Assembly: GCF_002775205.1 (NCBI RefSeq)
Contig: NC_036451.1
Coordinates: 21,066,351-21,130,350 of the forward strand
Direction: 5' to 3'
Source: Xiphophorus maculatus
Taxonomy: Eukaryota > Chordata > Actinopteri > Cyprinodontiformes > Poeciliidae
DNA length: 64,000 nucleotides
Every line of letters begins with the position of its first letter. The stretch's first letter is position 1. The notes under the pieces were generated by a model. That model was not told the DNA's origin and made no database searches. It saw only the letters and a list, made by a program, of their open reading frames with translations. The position numbers and the translations under genes are program-made. Positions 37,467 to 50,465 of the stretch are shown here, piece after piece.

Positions 37467-40400
37467 TCAGTAGCTGTACATGGACAGGGGTGTTTCCTCC
37501 ATCATGTCGTCCTATGGAAGAAAAAAAAACAAACAATAATAATCACAGTACTGGACAGATTGGTTACCGATATGACCTGAGAATAACCAGATCATAAATT
37601 GTACACATGTGATATAAAGAGAGAAAAAAAGGTGATGTATTGGGAATTTAAAGTGTTTGGGACTCTGGGAATCCGTTTAACAGTGGAGCTACGCTTGAAA
37701 AATAAAAAGCGTCTAAGAGAGAGACTTAGTATTGCCTGGATACACAGCGCCTTTTTCCACCAATAAAAATGTAAATAGTGTGGCTTCCAAACGCATTCTG
37801 CCTCCTAAACTCGGACACTCCAAAACAGCATCCGGTGAAAACACAGCAAATGTAGAGGGCACTTGTCAGAGTCAATGTGAGGAGAGTTGTTGTTAGCATA
37901 CCAAAAAGTATTAGCTAACGAGCTATTAGCATCACTGCAGACACGGGTTGCAAATTAGCAAATAAAAACCATATGATTATGTTTTATTTTGGTGACTAAA
38001 TAGTGTTAGCATATTAGCTAATGATAGAATAATAGCTTCTGTTAGCACAGCACACAATCTTAGCTTTCATGCTATTTGCAGCCTGTTTGCAAATACTGTA
38101 GGTAGTGGGAGCATAGTTTTTGATTTGAGTAGTAGATCCTGTTTGGTCTTGATTTCAACATGCTAATGCTAACAAGTTTTGCTGTTATTAGCATTTTCTG
38201 AATAAAAGGGCCGTTTCATGGTTTTAAATAATAGAAATAAAAGTTCTAAATTCCTTATATGTTTAAAACAATCAAACACGCAAAAGCAAATTACCGGTAC
38301 TTCCTTACATTGTTTGCCTCAAGTGCCAGGAGATATTGACATTTCTTTGGGCATTTCCCTTTTTACTTTCATAACTGTGCACCACTTTCACTTGAAAGCC
38401 CCTCAAAAGTAAATTTAAATTTGTGGTTTTAAAAGATACTTCTAAGTAAGTAAGTAAGTAAACTTTATTTCTATAGCGCTTTTCACAGACCAGGGTCACA
38501 AAGTGCTGCACAAAGTGTAAAAAATAAATAATTTAAAAGCAACATACAAAACAATAAAACACAGTATTAAGCTAAAAGGCAAGTTTATAAAAGTGGGTCT
38601 TAAGTTGTTTCCTAAAAGTGTCTATACAATCCAGAGATCGAATGGTACAAGGTAGCTCATTCCAGAGGCGAGGCGCCACAGCTTTAAAAGATCTGTCTCC
38701 TCGAGTCTTAAAAAGGGTCCGAGGAACCATCAGCAAGTTCAGATTGGACGACCAATTAGCATCTTCTGCAAGGCGAGGGTGAATATAAAACTTACATTAG
38801 GAAGTGAAGCAGTTTGGGACAGTAGGGGTGAGTCTGGAGGCCCACCATATTTTTGTGTGATGTAGAAGAAATCTCTGAGCTTGAAAACATCTGACAGTCT
38901 CAGTGTTGCCTAAATGTAGGCAGCCGGTTTACCATTGGTAGGTCCTGCAGCCGGTGAAACTGTGGTCCGCTTTGTCTTCGGCGGAACTTGAGGAAGAGCA
39001 GCAGCGTGATGACGATGGCAGCGATGATGAACGCCGACACCAAGCCAACCAGAAGGGGGTCCAGTCTGGGAGAGTCAGGAGAATCTGTCGGAGGGAGAAA
39101 ATCAGTAAGGCGCTGTTCCTCTATTGCCATCGTATCGTCCACCATGTGAGATTAGTGTTTACTTTTGGCTAACATGGTACAAATGTAAATACCAAAGTAT
39201 TTGTTTTAGTCTGTGATTGTAGCTAAATAGAGGCACTGTAGCAGCACTCAGAGTGCTTATTATGCATCTTAAGGCAGAAAAGTCAAACATGATGGGATGC
39301 TAAGTTACACAGGCAAAATTTCCTAAAAATATTTTTGTAAACTATTAATTATTTCCATTCCACTTCACTACAATACAACACTTTCTGTTGATTTTTTCTT
39401 TTTTACATGAAATCCTAGAAATACATTGGTGTTTCTGTTCTCCAATGTGATTAAAAGTGAAAATTAATTAACAAATAATGAATTTTCATCAGAAATTAAA
39501 TAAACCTATGATTGAAATGTGGTTAAACAAAGTTCTCTCATTGATCTGGAAAGCATCTCAACATTTCAGCCCTGCTGTCTGTATATTTTAGCCCAAGAGG
39601 AAGTTCCCTAAATGGATGTTGCCATGGAGCAATGTTTAATACACCTACAAGTTTTGTTTGACATCCTCTGGTTAAACTAACAGTAACCACAAGGAGCCGT
39701 TCCTCTGCTTAATGGGAAATGACAAAATCCCAAAGGCCTAATAAAACCACACAGCGAGAAGAACAAGGCGAGAACTTTTGACTGGAATAGAAGCTCCACT
39801 GACGAGAAGCACTTCTTTTACTTTAATACATACGGCCTAGATAAAATCCTCTACTGAAAGACAAAAGATGTCTAAACTGAGTATTCATATATCTGTGGCT
39901 GCAGATATACAAATCATCTGAAAGGCAGACAACAACAGGGAGATATACAAGACAGACAACTGAATTGTCAAAGCCTGGGTCTCATGACGCCTCTGTCCCT
40001 TTCTCAAACAAACACATAATCACGTAGTGCTTGGTGGTGACAGCGCCTGAGCAGGACGTCAACGGGACGTTTGTGTTTGTGAGTGAGGAGAGACGTGCTG
40101 GTGTGAGTTGGAAAACAAAGAACAACGCCGCTTTTGTCGCTTTAATTCACTCTGGACAAAAGCTGGACACTTATTTTGTACTTACTGCTGCCCTTGATGG
40201 TGAGCTGGGGTGAACTCTCTGCTTGGGTGGAGGTGATGTTCGGCAGGGTCGTGGCATTGACTGAGGAGAGTTTAGTTGTTGCCTGATTAGCAGCTGTGGA
40301 CGGCTGATAAGTGGTGGCGTCTCGAGACGACGTGGCGTTGAACGCCGAAGTGGAAACGGTGCTGGCGGCTGTAGCCGCTGCCGCCGCCATCGTCGTGGCG

Positions 40401-43400
40401 TTAGGTGCTGAGACAGAAGTGGGGGAGGAGGTTTCATTTTGAGTGGAGTTGTTTGAAGGCGTCGAAGAGGTTATAGCGTCATGTAAAGGTGTTGTGTGAT
40501 TCGATGTAGACTGAGTCGTATGTGGCGCGGGTGTGGAGAAAGTTCCGGTCGTGTTTGTGGCGTTGGTTCCAGTTCCAGGGGCTTCAGTGAAAAGGTTGAA
40601 AGCACCATGGGACACTGATGGCTGCTGAGTCACCGATGTCCTGAACTCTGAATTCTTGGTCGGTTCAGGTGTCTGCACAGTCGTTGCTTCAGCATCTGCA
40701 GGAAGAAAACAACTTTTTGTCAATTAAGTACAGCTGTTTTTCTGCCAAACTAATAAAGTGGGGTTTTTTTCTTCATGGAGAGTGCGTGGCATAGAAGCCT
40801 AAACAAATATCGTATTATTTTTTTTCATTTTCAGCTTAAGAATGTATTTCATCAGCGAGATACTGTATCTATTTAGTTCTTACCTGGCATGCAAGAAAGA
40901 CATGAGGAAATCAATGAGGCAAAGAAAACTCAACAACGTCTCAATTCAACACACTCGATTGTCTCGACTATAACAGGCCATTGATGTCACTATTTTTTGT
41001 AGACAAATACGCTTTATAAGTGAGTTTTTAAAATTGTTTAAAGTTACTGTTTTACTGGAAATTGCTGTCGGTGGCTCCTGCATGCGACAATGTCTCGTTG
41101 CCTTAATTTGTAGTTGATTCCTTTAGCAACTTGATTTGTTGGGAGCATAAAAATAATGGCTTTCATAAAGGTTAAATTAAAATTTCTTATAAAAGTTAGA
41201 ACTTAGTGTAAAAAAGGTTGAGAAGCTAAAGTTAAAAAATACAAATGTTTACAGTAAGTGCCATTTCTGATGGGTGGAAGTTGGAAACCGACTTAATACC
41301 TTACCTTTTATTTTTTTTTTATGTGCTCTATAGAGTCACAGACATCAATTGTGAGCTACATGTTCCACTGAATAAGTGTTGAAGAAAATGCTTATATGCG
41401 ACGTTGGTTGAATAATGCTACATCTGTTTGAATAAATAATTGAATATTTTTCTTCAGTGGGTAGAGACGATGGACGGATGAAAATCCAATATCAAAATTA
41501 AAAAGGCAAATATAACTGCAGCTTTCTGCCTGCTTCAATCATTTCATTAAGTATTGTGCAGATTCTTGGTGCCTGCCTGGTAGTGAAAACATCTGAAGTG
41601 TGAACCAACGTAAGTGTGTGAAAGACAGATGGAGGATGAGTGTGTGAATATCTGGTGGGGGAAGGATCTCACTTCTACCTTTCTCACCTTCACGTGAAAA
41701 GTCACACAGCATTTAATCACTTCTCTCTTCTCCCCCCAACAGCATCTGAATCACATCCTAACTAACTTTTACGACATCATCCACCGCTGCGATTCTCCAG
41801 ACACACTGCAGGCACAGCTTCTGTCTCTCAGTCCGGCGGTCTGACCTTCTCTTTGCTCTACGTTTTAGGTAGCAAACTCTTTGGGGCTGCAGGTGTTATG
41901 TTTGTGTCACGTCTGGTAGCATTGTAACCTTTTCGCAAGCAAGCGCTGCAACCCACTTCTGGACATGGAAAAACTGAGATAAGAACCATGCTAAAGATAG
42001 CCGCTCAGCTCTGAAGCAGCTGCTCCTTTCCTGCTCCTTTAAAGTTCGTTAGGACTTCCGCACTGATAAGCTTCAAAGAGACAAAGACAATAGCCTCAAA
42101 ACCCCGACAGACATCATACCAAAACAAATACGGATAGCGTATGAGTGTACAATTCTTTCTTCTATGCGAGTTTTATTTATGAACACAGAAGTGCCGCGGG
42201 TACTGTCCAGTTCAGCTGCTGATCACGCTGGCGTCGCTGGAAATCGAGTTGGTAGTTCATGCAAACTGGACGGAGACAAATATGTCTTTTTTTGTCATCT
42301 AGCTAGTGCAAATCTGAAGTAATATACTAAGTTATGTGCACACAAAACAAAAGGTCTAACGACCAAACCTTTCATTTTAAAGCCTTCCCCTGCACATACC
42401 GAGTCCCACTCATTCTGCTTTCTTTTTTAACAATTATAACAGGAGATATAAGAAGGCTGTTGGTCATTTTGCCTCTTTGCCGTCTTGTTCTTTTGTAGTT
42501 TTGGGTCGTTTCATACCCAACATTTTTGGATACAAATAGGAGCCGTCTGTGGGTGGGATGTTTGGACTAGACTTCTACTAATAGCAGCTAGCAGAACAAT
42601 TCTTATCAGTTTTGACAAACAAAGTAATTTTTACATTCTCTACACTCTCATGATGCACTGAAGAAACATGAAAAAGTCATTCAAACAAATAATATCTATC
42701 AGGAGATGGTTAGTTATTTTGTTTTAATAAAGTGTTATAATCCCTTGCATTTTATGAGTTATTTGGGCTACAAAAAGAAAAGAATCAAAAGTAAACTAAA
42801 TTGGGTGTAATAGGATCTTGTTTTCGAAAATGATCAATTGTACGAGCTTTGAGTATTTTTGTGGTTTTATTCCCTGAGAATTCATTTAAATACTTAAGGG
42901 AAATAAACACACGAGATGGTTCATTTACACACATGCAACGGCAGTAGGAAGGGGACAACGACTGTAAAGCTATTGATTTACTATTATGAAGACAGGGTTT
43001 CATTGGCATTTTAAAGACAAAATAATTATGATTTTCAGTCATGACTTTTATTCCCCACAGACCTTTTTCACCTCAGACATTTCCAAAGAGCTGCTAGTGT
43101 TTTCAGAGCCACCTCAATCCATCGAATAGAGGTCGAAAGTTAAAAAGGAAAATCTTTGCTGCTCAGCCTTCCTGTTATCTGCTTTAGCTTGTTAGCAGCC
43201 AACAAGCTAGAAGAAAGAGTCATCCATGAATGTGCTGTGGAAAATAAAGGACCTTATCCTTTCAATCAACTTAGCACATCTCTATGCTTCCAATGACTTT
43301 ATGTTAAACACTTCACTTATACTAAGAATTCACTTAGTAACAGCATAAACGCCAAAGGGAGCTGCCACCATGACCTGGAGGAACTACAAGAGTTGTGGCT

Positions 43401-46400
43401 TATGACTTTTCTTTTTTTTACTTTTCTTTTAAAAAACATTTTTGCAGTTGTGTGGTTGTTCTCGTTCCCCCCTTTGACGCAGGCCTCGAAGTTGTGACCC
43501 ATTAAAAGATGCGAGCTTTAACCACTGCCCCAATTTTTCCCAAATCAAGTTGAAGCTCTTTGTTTTGTATGCATGTGTGTGTGAGTGTGTGTACCAGGTT
43601 TTTATATCCTTATGGGAACCTATTTCTGTCTACAATGTGGGGATATGGGGACCATTGCTCCTTGTGGGGATATTTTCTTGGTCCCCATGAGGGAAATTTT
43701 AGTTTTTGGGTTGGTGGTTAGGTCTCTGATGGTTAGGTTTAGGGTAAAGGTTAAGGTAAGGGTTAGGATTATGGTAAGGGATAGGCTGTAGATATTAAAG
43801 GAAGTCAATGTGAAGTCCCCACCAGTGATGAAAACACGACTTACTGTGTGGAGGTGTGTATGCGTGTGTGTTTAATGCAAAGTTTATAACAACTTTTCTG
43901 TCCTCTGGTCTATTTTCATTGTATTTCATCCTCAGTTTTTAAAAAATGTGAAACTTTACGCAGTGCAGGAACACTGCATTCACTCAGTGTACACCAGTTG
44001 TTTATGTATGTTTTATTTATTAAAGTCGTTTATTTCTTAATGCAGTAAAAAGTGGATAAACCTTTTTTTAATGGAAAGACAGAACTTGTACAGTCGAAGC
44101 AATTATGACAAACATACAGAAGATAGTTTTAAGTCCAAATTACTGAAGGCCTTTTCAGAACTATCCAACCAGACATTCTGAGAGAGGAACAACTTAAAGA
44201 GTACATGTGGAAACCTTTTCATTTAGCCTGAGGCGTTTCTTCACTTAAAGATATTGCATCATAACTTGGGCTGTATCTCTCGCTACTTTCTTCTTCAGAT
44301 AACTCCTTGTCTTCCAAAACAAGCATGCCTTGCAGGAGATCTTCTTAAAGCTAGTCTTTGTCCATTTGCAAGAACAATTTCTACCCGAGCTTTAACTTCC
44401 TGGAAGATGTATTGAGGTGTTGCTTAAATATTTCCACACCCGGGCTTTTTTCCTATGATGCCATCTATCTTGTGAAACACAGCAGTCCTGCCGCAAAACC
44501 CCAAACAACATCATGCTCTTCCCTCTGTACTTCACAGAGGGAGAAAGCATTTTAAAAATTGTGATCTGCATTTTTTCTGGATTCTTTCTTGCCGAGTGGC
44601 CTTTCTGCCCATGTTGTTGCAGGATTTCTTTCACTGTGGATTATTAATTTATTACCAGATGTCCTGGAAGGCATGATTTCTGCTCAGACTTGTGCATAAC
44701 TGCTTGAACAAAGGAAGCAAATTGCACCCAAGCATAAACCAGACTTTTGGAGGTCAACCGTTCTCTTTTTGACATCTTGCTTATCTTTTGATTTTTTTCA
44801 ACAAGCTATTACCTTGAAATACATTCACAGGTTTGTCTCCTTGTATTTCAAATACTCTGTACCGTGTGTCCAGAAACCATAACCTGGCCTGGGCTTTCAG
44901 AATCGCCTAAAGGCTAGGCACGTCGCGATAAACAGTAAATCAATTAATCGCGCAGCAAAATTTGTTATCGTGACAGGCCTACTAAAGGCAAAGTGGTCTT
45001 AAATCTTCTTACCTACACTCACACTAAAACAGGGAAATATGTGTCCGATTTAATGTCATAACCTGGGAGTATAATTATGTGTCTGTTTATAGAGTGAATG
45101 TAAATATCTGATTTTATCTGTATGTAATCACAACTTTCCACATTTTGTTGTGTTAATGCCTTATTCCAAATTGCATTGAATTATGTGTGAAATTCTGCAC
45201 ACAAATTCCCCATTAAGACAATGTGGAATTTTTTTTTTTTTGAGTATTTTGCAAACTTATTAAAAATAGAAAACCAAGGAATCACATTTACGAAAGCATT
45301 CACGGCCTCTGATTAAGTCTTTGGTAGTCCACCTCTGGCAGCAATCACAGCCTCGCGTCTTTGAACGCAACACCACAGGCTTAGTTCAGCTATCTTTACC
45401 CAGGATTTTGAGGAAAGAGATTAATTTATTACTATCTGGAATAACCAAAAGTGGAAAAGGGGAAGCGCTGAATAGTTTCCGGACGCACTGCAGCTACAGT
45501 CTAATGTTTCCAGTCACTGTATTCAAGGCTCCCTGCTGCTGCTGCTGCCAATAAGTAGTGTTTAGTCACTGAAGCACACTTATATCCTTTTAATGATGAC
45601 CTTTGTGTCCTCTGTTTGCCCTGTCTTTAATGTCTTCATCGCTATTTCCCAAAGATCCATCTCTGCTCCTCTCTTTGATGCAAACCAGAGCGCTAATCTA
45701 ATGTGGAGTCATTACCGTTCACTAACACACTACCCTGATGCCTTTCATTACCTCCACAATCATTCACACAGAACACGCTGGCAGAGAGAGAGAAAAAGAG
45801 AGGCCCTATTTGAACTCTGGATGATACCAGAACTGATACACTCATAAATAGACAGAGGTGGTAGCCTGGATAATGCAGCCCTTGTTCGCCGAAAGCGGCT
45901 TTCGCAAACGCTGGACTAAGAGTCTGGCTTTTTTAAAAAATATATATATATTTATGTTTATGTTTCTGCGTGTGTGAGCAGAAGGCATATCAAGAGGCTC
46001 ACTGTTTTCCACTGAAGCTCTTCCATCTCTTAAGATATTAGTGCGTCTTACTCGTGCACTCTCTGAGCAATGCAGCATGTGCCTGGGGAAGTGCATTTCC
46101 CTCACCGCCTGAACCTGCCAGTAAAACACAGCAGTCATACTCAGCTATCACTGCTGGGAAGAGCTCAGTCCAAATTTACAGAGAAGACACAGGAGGGCCC
46201 AGATAGTGACATCAAGATATAACAAGAACTTAGGTAGCTGTGGCTCAAATGTGTTTACATTTGTGTCACACTTAAAATGCGTCAAATCATCAGATCAAGA
46301 TATCCTGAGAACATATAAAAGGCATTGTATCTCCTTTGTGTCATTGATAAAAGGAGAAAAGTGATACAAGCCAACCTAGACATGCGGGACAAAGTAACTG

Positions 46401-46789
46401 CTCTCCTTATGTAGTCATGAAGGAATTGATTTGTTGTTGTTTTTTTTGGAAAGTGGATTTCAGGTTTACTTTCAGATATTTTAAATCAAGAAACCACATA
46501 AACAGAGCCTGTCTGACAACATGAAGTAGGCTAGAAGAGCGGAAAAAAAGCAACACATCTAAAATCTAAAAAAAAAAGGATGAAAAACTAAGTGGTTGAC
46601 ATCTATCAGTCAAGAAAGGCTTACAAAGCCTTTTCCAAGTCTTTGGGGCTTCCACATTTCATGATTTCATCGTAGAGAGACGCAGAGGCAAAATGCCATC
46701 CATGGTAGTTTTCCCACAGGGAAAAACCACTGCTTCCCAAAAACAACCAGGTGTTCACTGCACTTCACTGCTTCAAAACCAGAACAAAA

Positions 46790-46885
<96 letters not shown>

Positions 46886-48568
46886 GAAAGAAAGAAAGAA
46901 AGAAAAAAACACTAGCAAGTTCATCTAAAAATGGTTCCATAAAAACAAAGTAAAATCCCCTCACTGTGATTTAAAAGACTTATTTTCCACAATAACAAAC
47001 AGTCTGCGGCAGATGTTGTTGCCAAGGGCAGCACAACCAGCTAGAGGGTCATTTTCCCCCGCTCTCAATAAATGAAGTCATCACTAAAATATTGTCTTGT
47101 ATTTACTCAGGTAATGTCTGATTTTAAATGGTAATCTATAATGTGAAAAAAAAAAACAACTTTGTAGTTACTTGCACTTTGGGTAAGTACTTTTCCACTA
47201 CAGTGTATGGTATTTATTGCAATATGTTACATAATAAGCTCTCTGTGTCAGTGGAAGCATTTTGTTTCGTTAGCTCTATGCATAAAAAGAAATTACAAGA
47301 AAGATTCAAGAGGTCACAAAGGTCAAGACTATGCTGTGGAGATTTTCAGGGAGAAAGTTCATTAAATGCCACTTTCCCCCCCCCCCCTTCCTTTCACAGT
47401 AAGCAGCTCTAAGGCTCTGGAGAAAGTCAGCTGCACCACAGAGGCAAGCCAATTAGCACGAAGTGCGTAAAATAACATTGTGCTGCTGCGCATAATTAGA
47501 TGTGCCATTTATCACAATGTTCTACTCTCGTCAATTACAGTCAACAAATGCGCTCCGGCGGAGTCCTGCTGGTTTCTGTCCGCTTAGGTAGACAGCTCGG
47601 GCCAATGAGAACCTTTTCAAATGTCAGAGGCTCATTCTCTCCTTTCATGTGGGAGGTGATGATGGGAAAAAAATGACAACAACAACAACAAAAAAAAAAA
47701 GACAAAGTGGTTTGAAACAGGTAGGACTGAAAACGGAAAGCGGTTTGAGAGAGGCACACAGGATGTGCGAGACGTATGACTCGAAAAAAGGAAGAGGAAG
47801 GTAGACAGAGGAGGACGAAGTGTGCAGCCATGAAAGCAGGGTGGAGGTGAAGCGAAGCTCCTGAACGCTCACTTTAGGTTGCAGTGTGTTGGGCGTTTTC
47901 AACCCTAACTAATACATTTCCCATTTGAGTATTTATGTTTACATGTTGAAATAATTATGAATGTATTTAATCATTTATGTTACTCGTCAGGTTAAAGGTG
48001 ATCACTTTATTATTATTTTTTTTTTAAAGCTGACTCCATCAAAAAGGGGTGATGACAACTGAAGGGCCGTTATTGTTATGTTGACATATTTGGCGGCGGC
48101 GACGAGCAGCGTGTCGTCCTAGTATGATGCAGCGTGTCAGTAAGCAGTGGGTGGAGCAGGGACATTTGCAGTTTTATAATAAAGACATGAATGTAAGAGA
48201 ACAATTGACGAGTTTTGGAGAACTGCAACATTTAGTTATTTGTCAAAATAAATACATTAATTTCAACAGAATGACCAAATTTACAAGATATTTCTTTATT
48301 CAAATCTATCTAACAAACCAAGCACAAGTTTCCACAGTTTCACAGTTTGTTTTTCTTTTCTTCTACTTTTCAAACTAGTTCTGTTCTGTTAAGTCCAGCT
48401 AGAGAGCGTCATTAGCTATACGTAATGATACTCTCTTGTGTTTTAAGTTGTTTTTTTTTTTTTTTTTTGGTGTGCCACCCCAGGATTGTTCTTGGCCCCC
48501 AAACTTTCTAGAGGCGCCCCTGACGGTAACTTAGTAAAACAGCAGTGGCACTATTTGAACAATAAAGC

Positions 48569-48616
<48 letters not shown>

Positions 48617-48706
48617 ATCAGCAGATCCCATGTTAACGAGCAAAAGCGCACAAAGAGCAAACCAGAGTTTTGCCTCCATCATCTCGATCTTCTTCATCAT
48701 CATCAT
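37467..48706 (-). CDS. Mucin-like single-pass type I membrane glycoprotein, 4 exons, about 266 aa
   Basis: Not assigned to a named family. Exons: 48613-48706, 40186-40695, 38933-39084, 37467-37511; GT-AG throughout, phases agree (801 nt). The N-terminus has clustered ATGs; the one at 48679 leaves a compact signal peptide with core WFALCALLLV and cleavage near GSA. Exon 2 encodes about 170 residues dominated by Thr, Ser, Ala, Asn and Pro with many N-X-T/S sites (NATNTT, NHTT, NNST), so a heavily O- and N-glycosylated ectodomain is inferred. Exon 3 encodes the membrane span (LLVGLVSAFIIAAIVITLLL) and a stop-transfer RRR. The tail reads FHRLQDLPM, then DDMMEETPLSMYSY from exon 4. If the exon 3 donor is not used, the frame runs on to a stop at 38900. 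Both ends use the same first three exons. Likely at the cell surface. Confidence 0.72.
38444..38770. repeat. Dispersed repeat with (TAAG)n edge
   Basis: Opens with taagtaagtaagtaag then 'actttatttctatagcgctt' and 'cacaaagtgctgcacaaag', a very common fish repeat phrase. Intronic in the mucin-like gene. Confidence 0.65.
38900..39084 (-). CDS. Alternative terminal exon of the mucin-like gene (donor unused)
   Basis: Read-through of the exon 3 donor at 38932 adds VNRLPTFRQH and a TGA at 38900, instead of splicing to the DDMMEETPLSMYSY exon. It gives a 262-residue form. Which form dominates is unknown; the spliced form is favoured because the donor is good and the phase of exon 4 fits exactly. Confidence 0.35.
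39085..40185 (-). other. Intron 2 of the mucin-like gene
   Basis: AT-rich, no recognised repeat or gene. Confidence 0.5.
41743..41844 (+). other. Candidate terminal coding exon, unidentified
   Basis: A strong acceptor (pyrimidine-rich, ccccccaacag) precedes 33 open codons (HLNHILTNFYDIIHRCDSPD and onward) ending SLSPAV and TGA. Composition looks protein-like rather than random, but I could not match it to a gene or find upstream exons. An AATAAA lies near 42726. It may be a real last exon, a pseudogene fragment, or chance. Confidence 0.22.
43575..43865. repeat. Teleost dispersed repeat with degenerate GGTTAG-like core
   Basis: Contains 'ttatatccttatgggaacc', 'gtccccatgagggaaatt', a run of ggttag/gggta variants at about 43715-43790 and 'aagtcaatgtgaagtcccca', a recurrent order in fish genomes. 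Confidence 0.6.
45128..45365. mobile_element. DNA-transposon remnant
   Basis: Recognised by 'cacaactttccacattttgt', 'ttgcattgaattatgtg' and 'gcagcaatcacagcctcg'. It is related in style to the elements at 31995 and 59640. Non-coding. Confidence 0.5.
46788..46902. repeat. (AAAG)n microsatellite
   Basis: About 28 near-perfect AAAG units, purine on the plus strand. The ORFs over it are artefacts. Confidence 0.95.
48583..48610. repeat. (TA)n run beside the exon 1 donor of the mucin-like gene
   Basis: The run lies directly at the donor (GTATAT...), so intron 1 begins with a length-variable TA array. Confidence 0.85.
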
Positions 48707-49342
48707 CTCTTCAGAAAGAAAACGAGCGGAGTTGACTATCGTTTCCTGTAAAAACGTCTCAGGCAGGAACCTCCCTCTCCGCCTCGTTCGCGGTCCGATG
48801 GAAGACTTTCCTCCAGTGTATGAGGTCGGAACTGGGCGGCTGGGTGTCTGAAGCGGGTCTGGTCACCAGCGGCAGCAGGAGCTCCTGTGGACGCGTGGCT
48901 GGAGGGACTGAAGGAAGGAGAGTCGCTGATGTTGCTTCCCCTCTCTCTCTCTCCCTCTCTCTCTCTCTCTTTCAGCAGCAGCAGTGCCACGTGTTCCGTG
49001 TCCAACGCGAGTCTGCTTGTCCGTGTTGGACCTCGCCACTCAGGACGCAGACTCGCTCTGTCTGATGGATGTTTCTGCAAAGTGAAATTACTTATGCATG
49101 AGAGAATACAGTTCCACCACCCTTTATCTAAAAGTCATTTATTGCGGGGACCGGAAATAACTCCACTTTAGCGTATGATAAGGAGGAAGTGGGAAATAAA
49201 TCGCCCCCTTAGTTTATGACCTGTACGCAGAGAAATTCTTTGGCGCTTTAGCGCTATTTTCTGTTTATGAAGCCGCTATCATATTTGGCTTGCTAAGAAG
49301 TAATTTTTTTTCTTTTTTTTTTTTTTGCTAATAAATAACTAA
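48707..49342 (-). promoter_or_regulatory. Upstream region of the mucin-like gene
   Basis: Contains a (CT)n tract at about 48939-48972 and a GC-richer segment, consistent with 5' UTR and promoter. The transcription start is not placed. A T tract precedes the retrotransposon. Confidence 0.35.
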
Positions 49343-50421
49343 TGTGACGGTACCTATGCTATCCCGATTGGCAACTTGAATTTTAAGATAACTAATTTAA
49401 TAATACTATAAAGTTACCTTTAAGGCGCACAGGCCCGCTACATATGAGGCACGAGACAATTCCACTCAGTCCAATCAGTTTATTATTTCAATCTTCTAGT
49501 CAGAAATATATTAGTTTAAAATCACTCACACATTAAAAGGACATTTACGGCTCAGCTCGAAGCTGGCAGGGACCTACGAAGGAAACACAGCAAACCAAAT
49601 AAAAGAAAATCGTGCACCAAACCAAAGAAAATACCACCACCCAGAAAGTCCACCACGAGCTGGCCGTTCCTGTCAACAAAAGAAAAGACATTCAAATTAC
49701 ATACATTTCTTGGTTATACAGTTCAGTCCTCACAAATCAAGCAATAGCAGTCCAAGTTAGGAGTCCGTCCTGAGACGAACCGCCGCGCCACAGCAAACGC
49801 CAGCCAGAGCGATCAGGACGAGCTGGCCATAAACCAGCCTGAATCAGCCACACTGGACGAGAGTCAAAAGCCAGCTTACGCCGACCAGGACAGCGGGTAT
49901 GAAGCCGACAACCAGGGCGACGGGCAGGCCGCCGTCAGCCGACGACGAATAACCAGGTCACAGGCGGACGGACCGTCCACCAGGGACAACAGAGTACGGG
50001 CAAGCAGCCGGCCAAAGACAAACAGCAGCGTCTATCAAACATACATGTCAAAAATAGAATCTGGAAGCATACGTAAAATGAGCTTTCGCTTACCACTGAG
50101 CTTGATGCGTTATGCCTCTGGCAGGGAGAAGAAGCAGTCAGCTGGTACAAGTCACCTAGATGTTACAAGTAAAGCTGAGCTAAAGCTAGACTTACAGATA
50201 TTAAAGGTGTGAGAAACTTCTTACCAGAAGAAGGCTTGAACAGCAATTAATGTATTAAGCGCGTCAGTCGTATAGCGCCAGTAAACAGTCAAGTCTGAAC
50301 CGGAAGGAGAACGTGTTGTCTACCAGGTGAGGGAGGGCCCTTTATATACAGACAGCGCTACAACCAATTAAAGTCAGGCACTTGTGTGGTGCGTTCAGGG
50401 CCCACAGGGCATACTGCCACA
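49343..50421 (-). repeat. 3' LTR
   Basis: 1079 bp, identical in length to the other LTR. On the minus strand it carries TATATAAA (from plus-strand tttatata near 50341) and AATAAA (complement of 49479-49484). Confidence 0.93.
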
Positions 50422-50433
50422 TTCCACCCCCCC
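50422..50433 (-). other. Polypurine tract
   Basis: The minus strand reads GGGGGGGTGGAA directly before the 3' LTR, the expected site for priming plus-strand DNA synthesis. Confidence 0.75.
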
Positions 50434-50465
50434 AAACTGCATCGACGTCCCGACGATGATCCAAC

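Larger units (their letters stand above)
40696..48612 (-). other. Intron 1 of the mucin-like gene (7.9 kb)
   Basis: Holds an orphan exon-like frame at 41743-41844 (plus), a repeat at 43575-43865, a DNA-transposon remnant at 45128-45365, an (AAAG)n array at 46788-46902 and a short TA run at 48583-48610. Otherwise AT-rich and unremarkable. Confidence 0.55.

Noticed and set aside
46667..46953. Long Ser/Phe/Leu and Lys/Glu repeat ORFs
   Set aside because: Direct translations of the (AAAG)n microsatellite on both strands.
49935..50150. 71-codon ORF repeated at 56409-56624
   Set aside because: It lies inside the LTR and appears twice because the LTR does; no sign of a real product.
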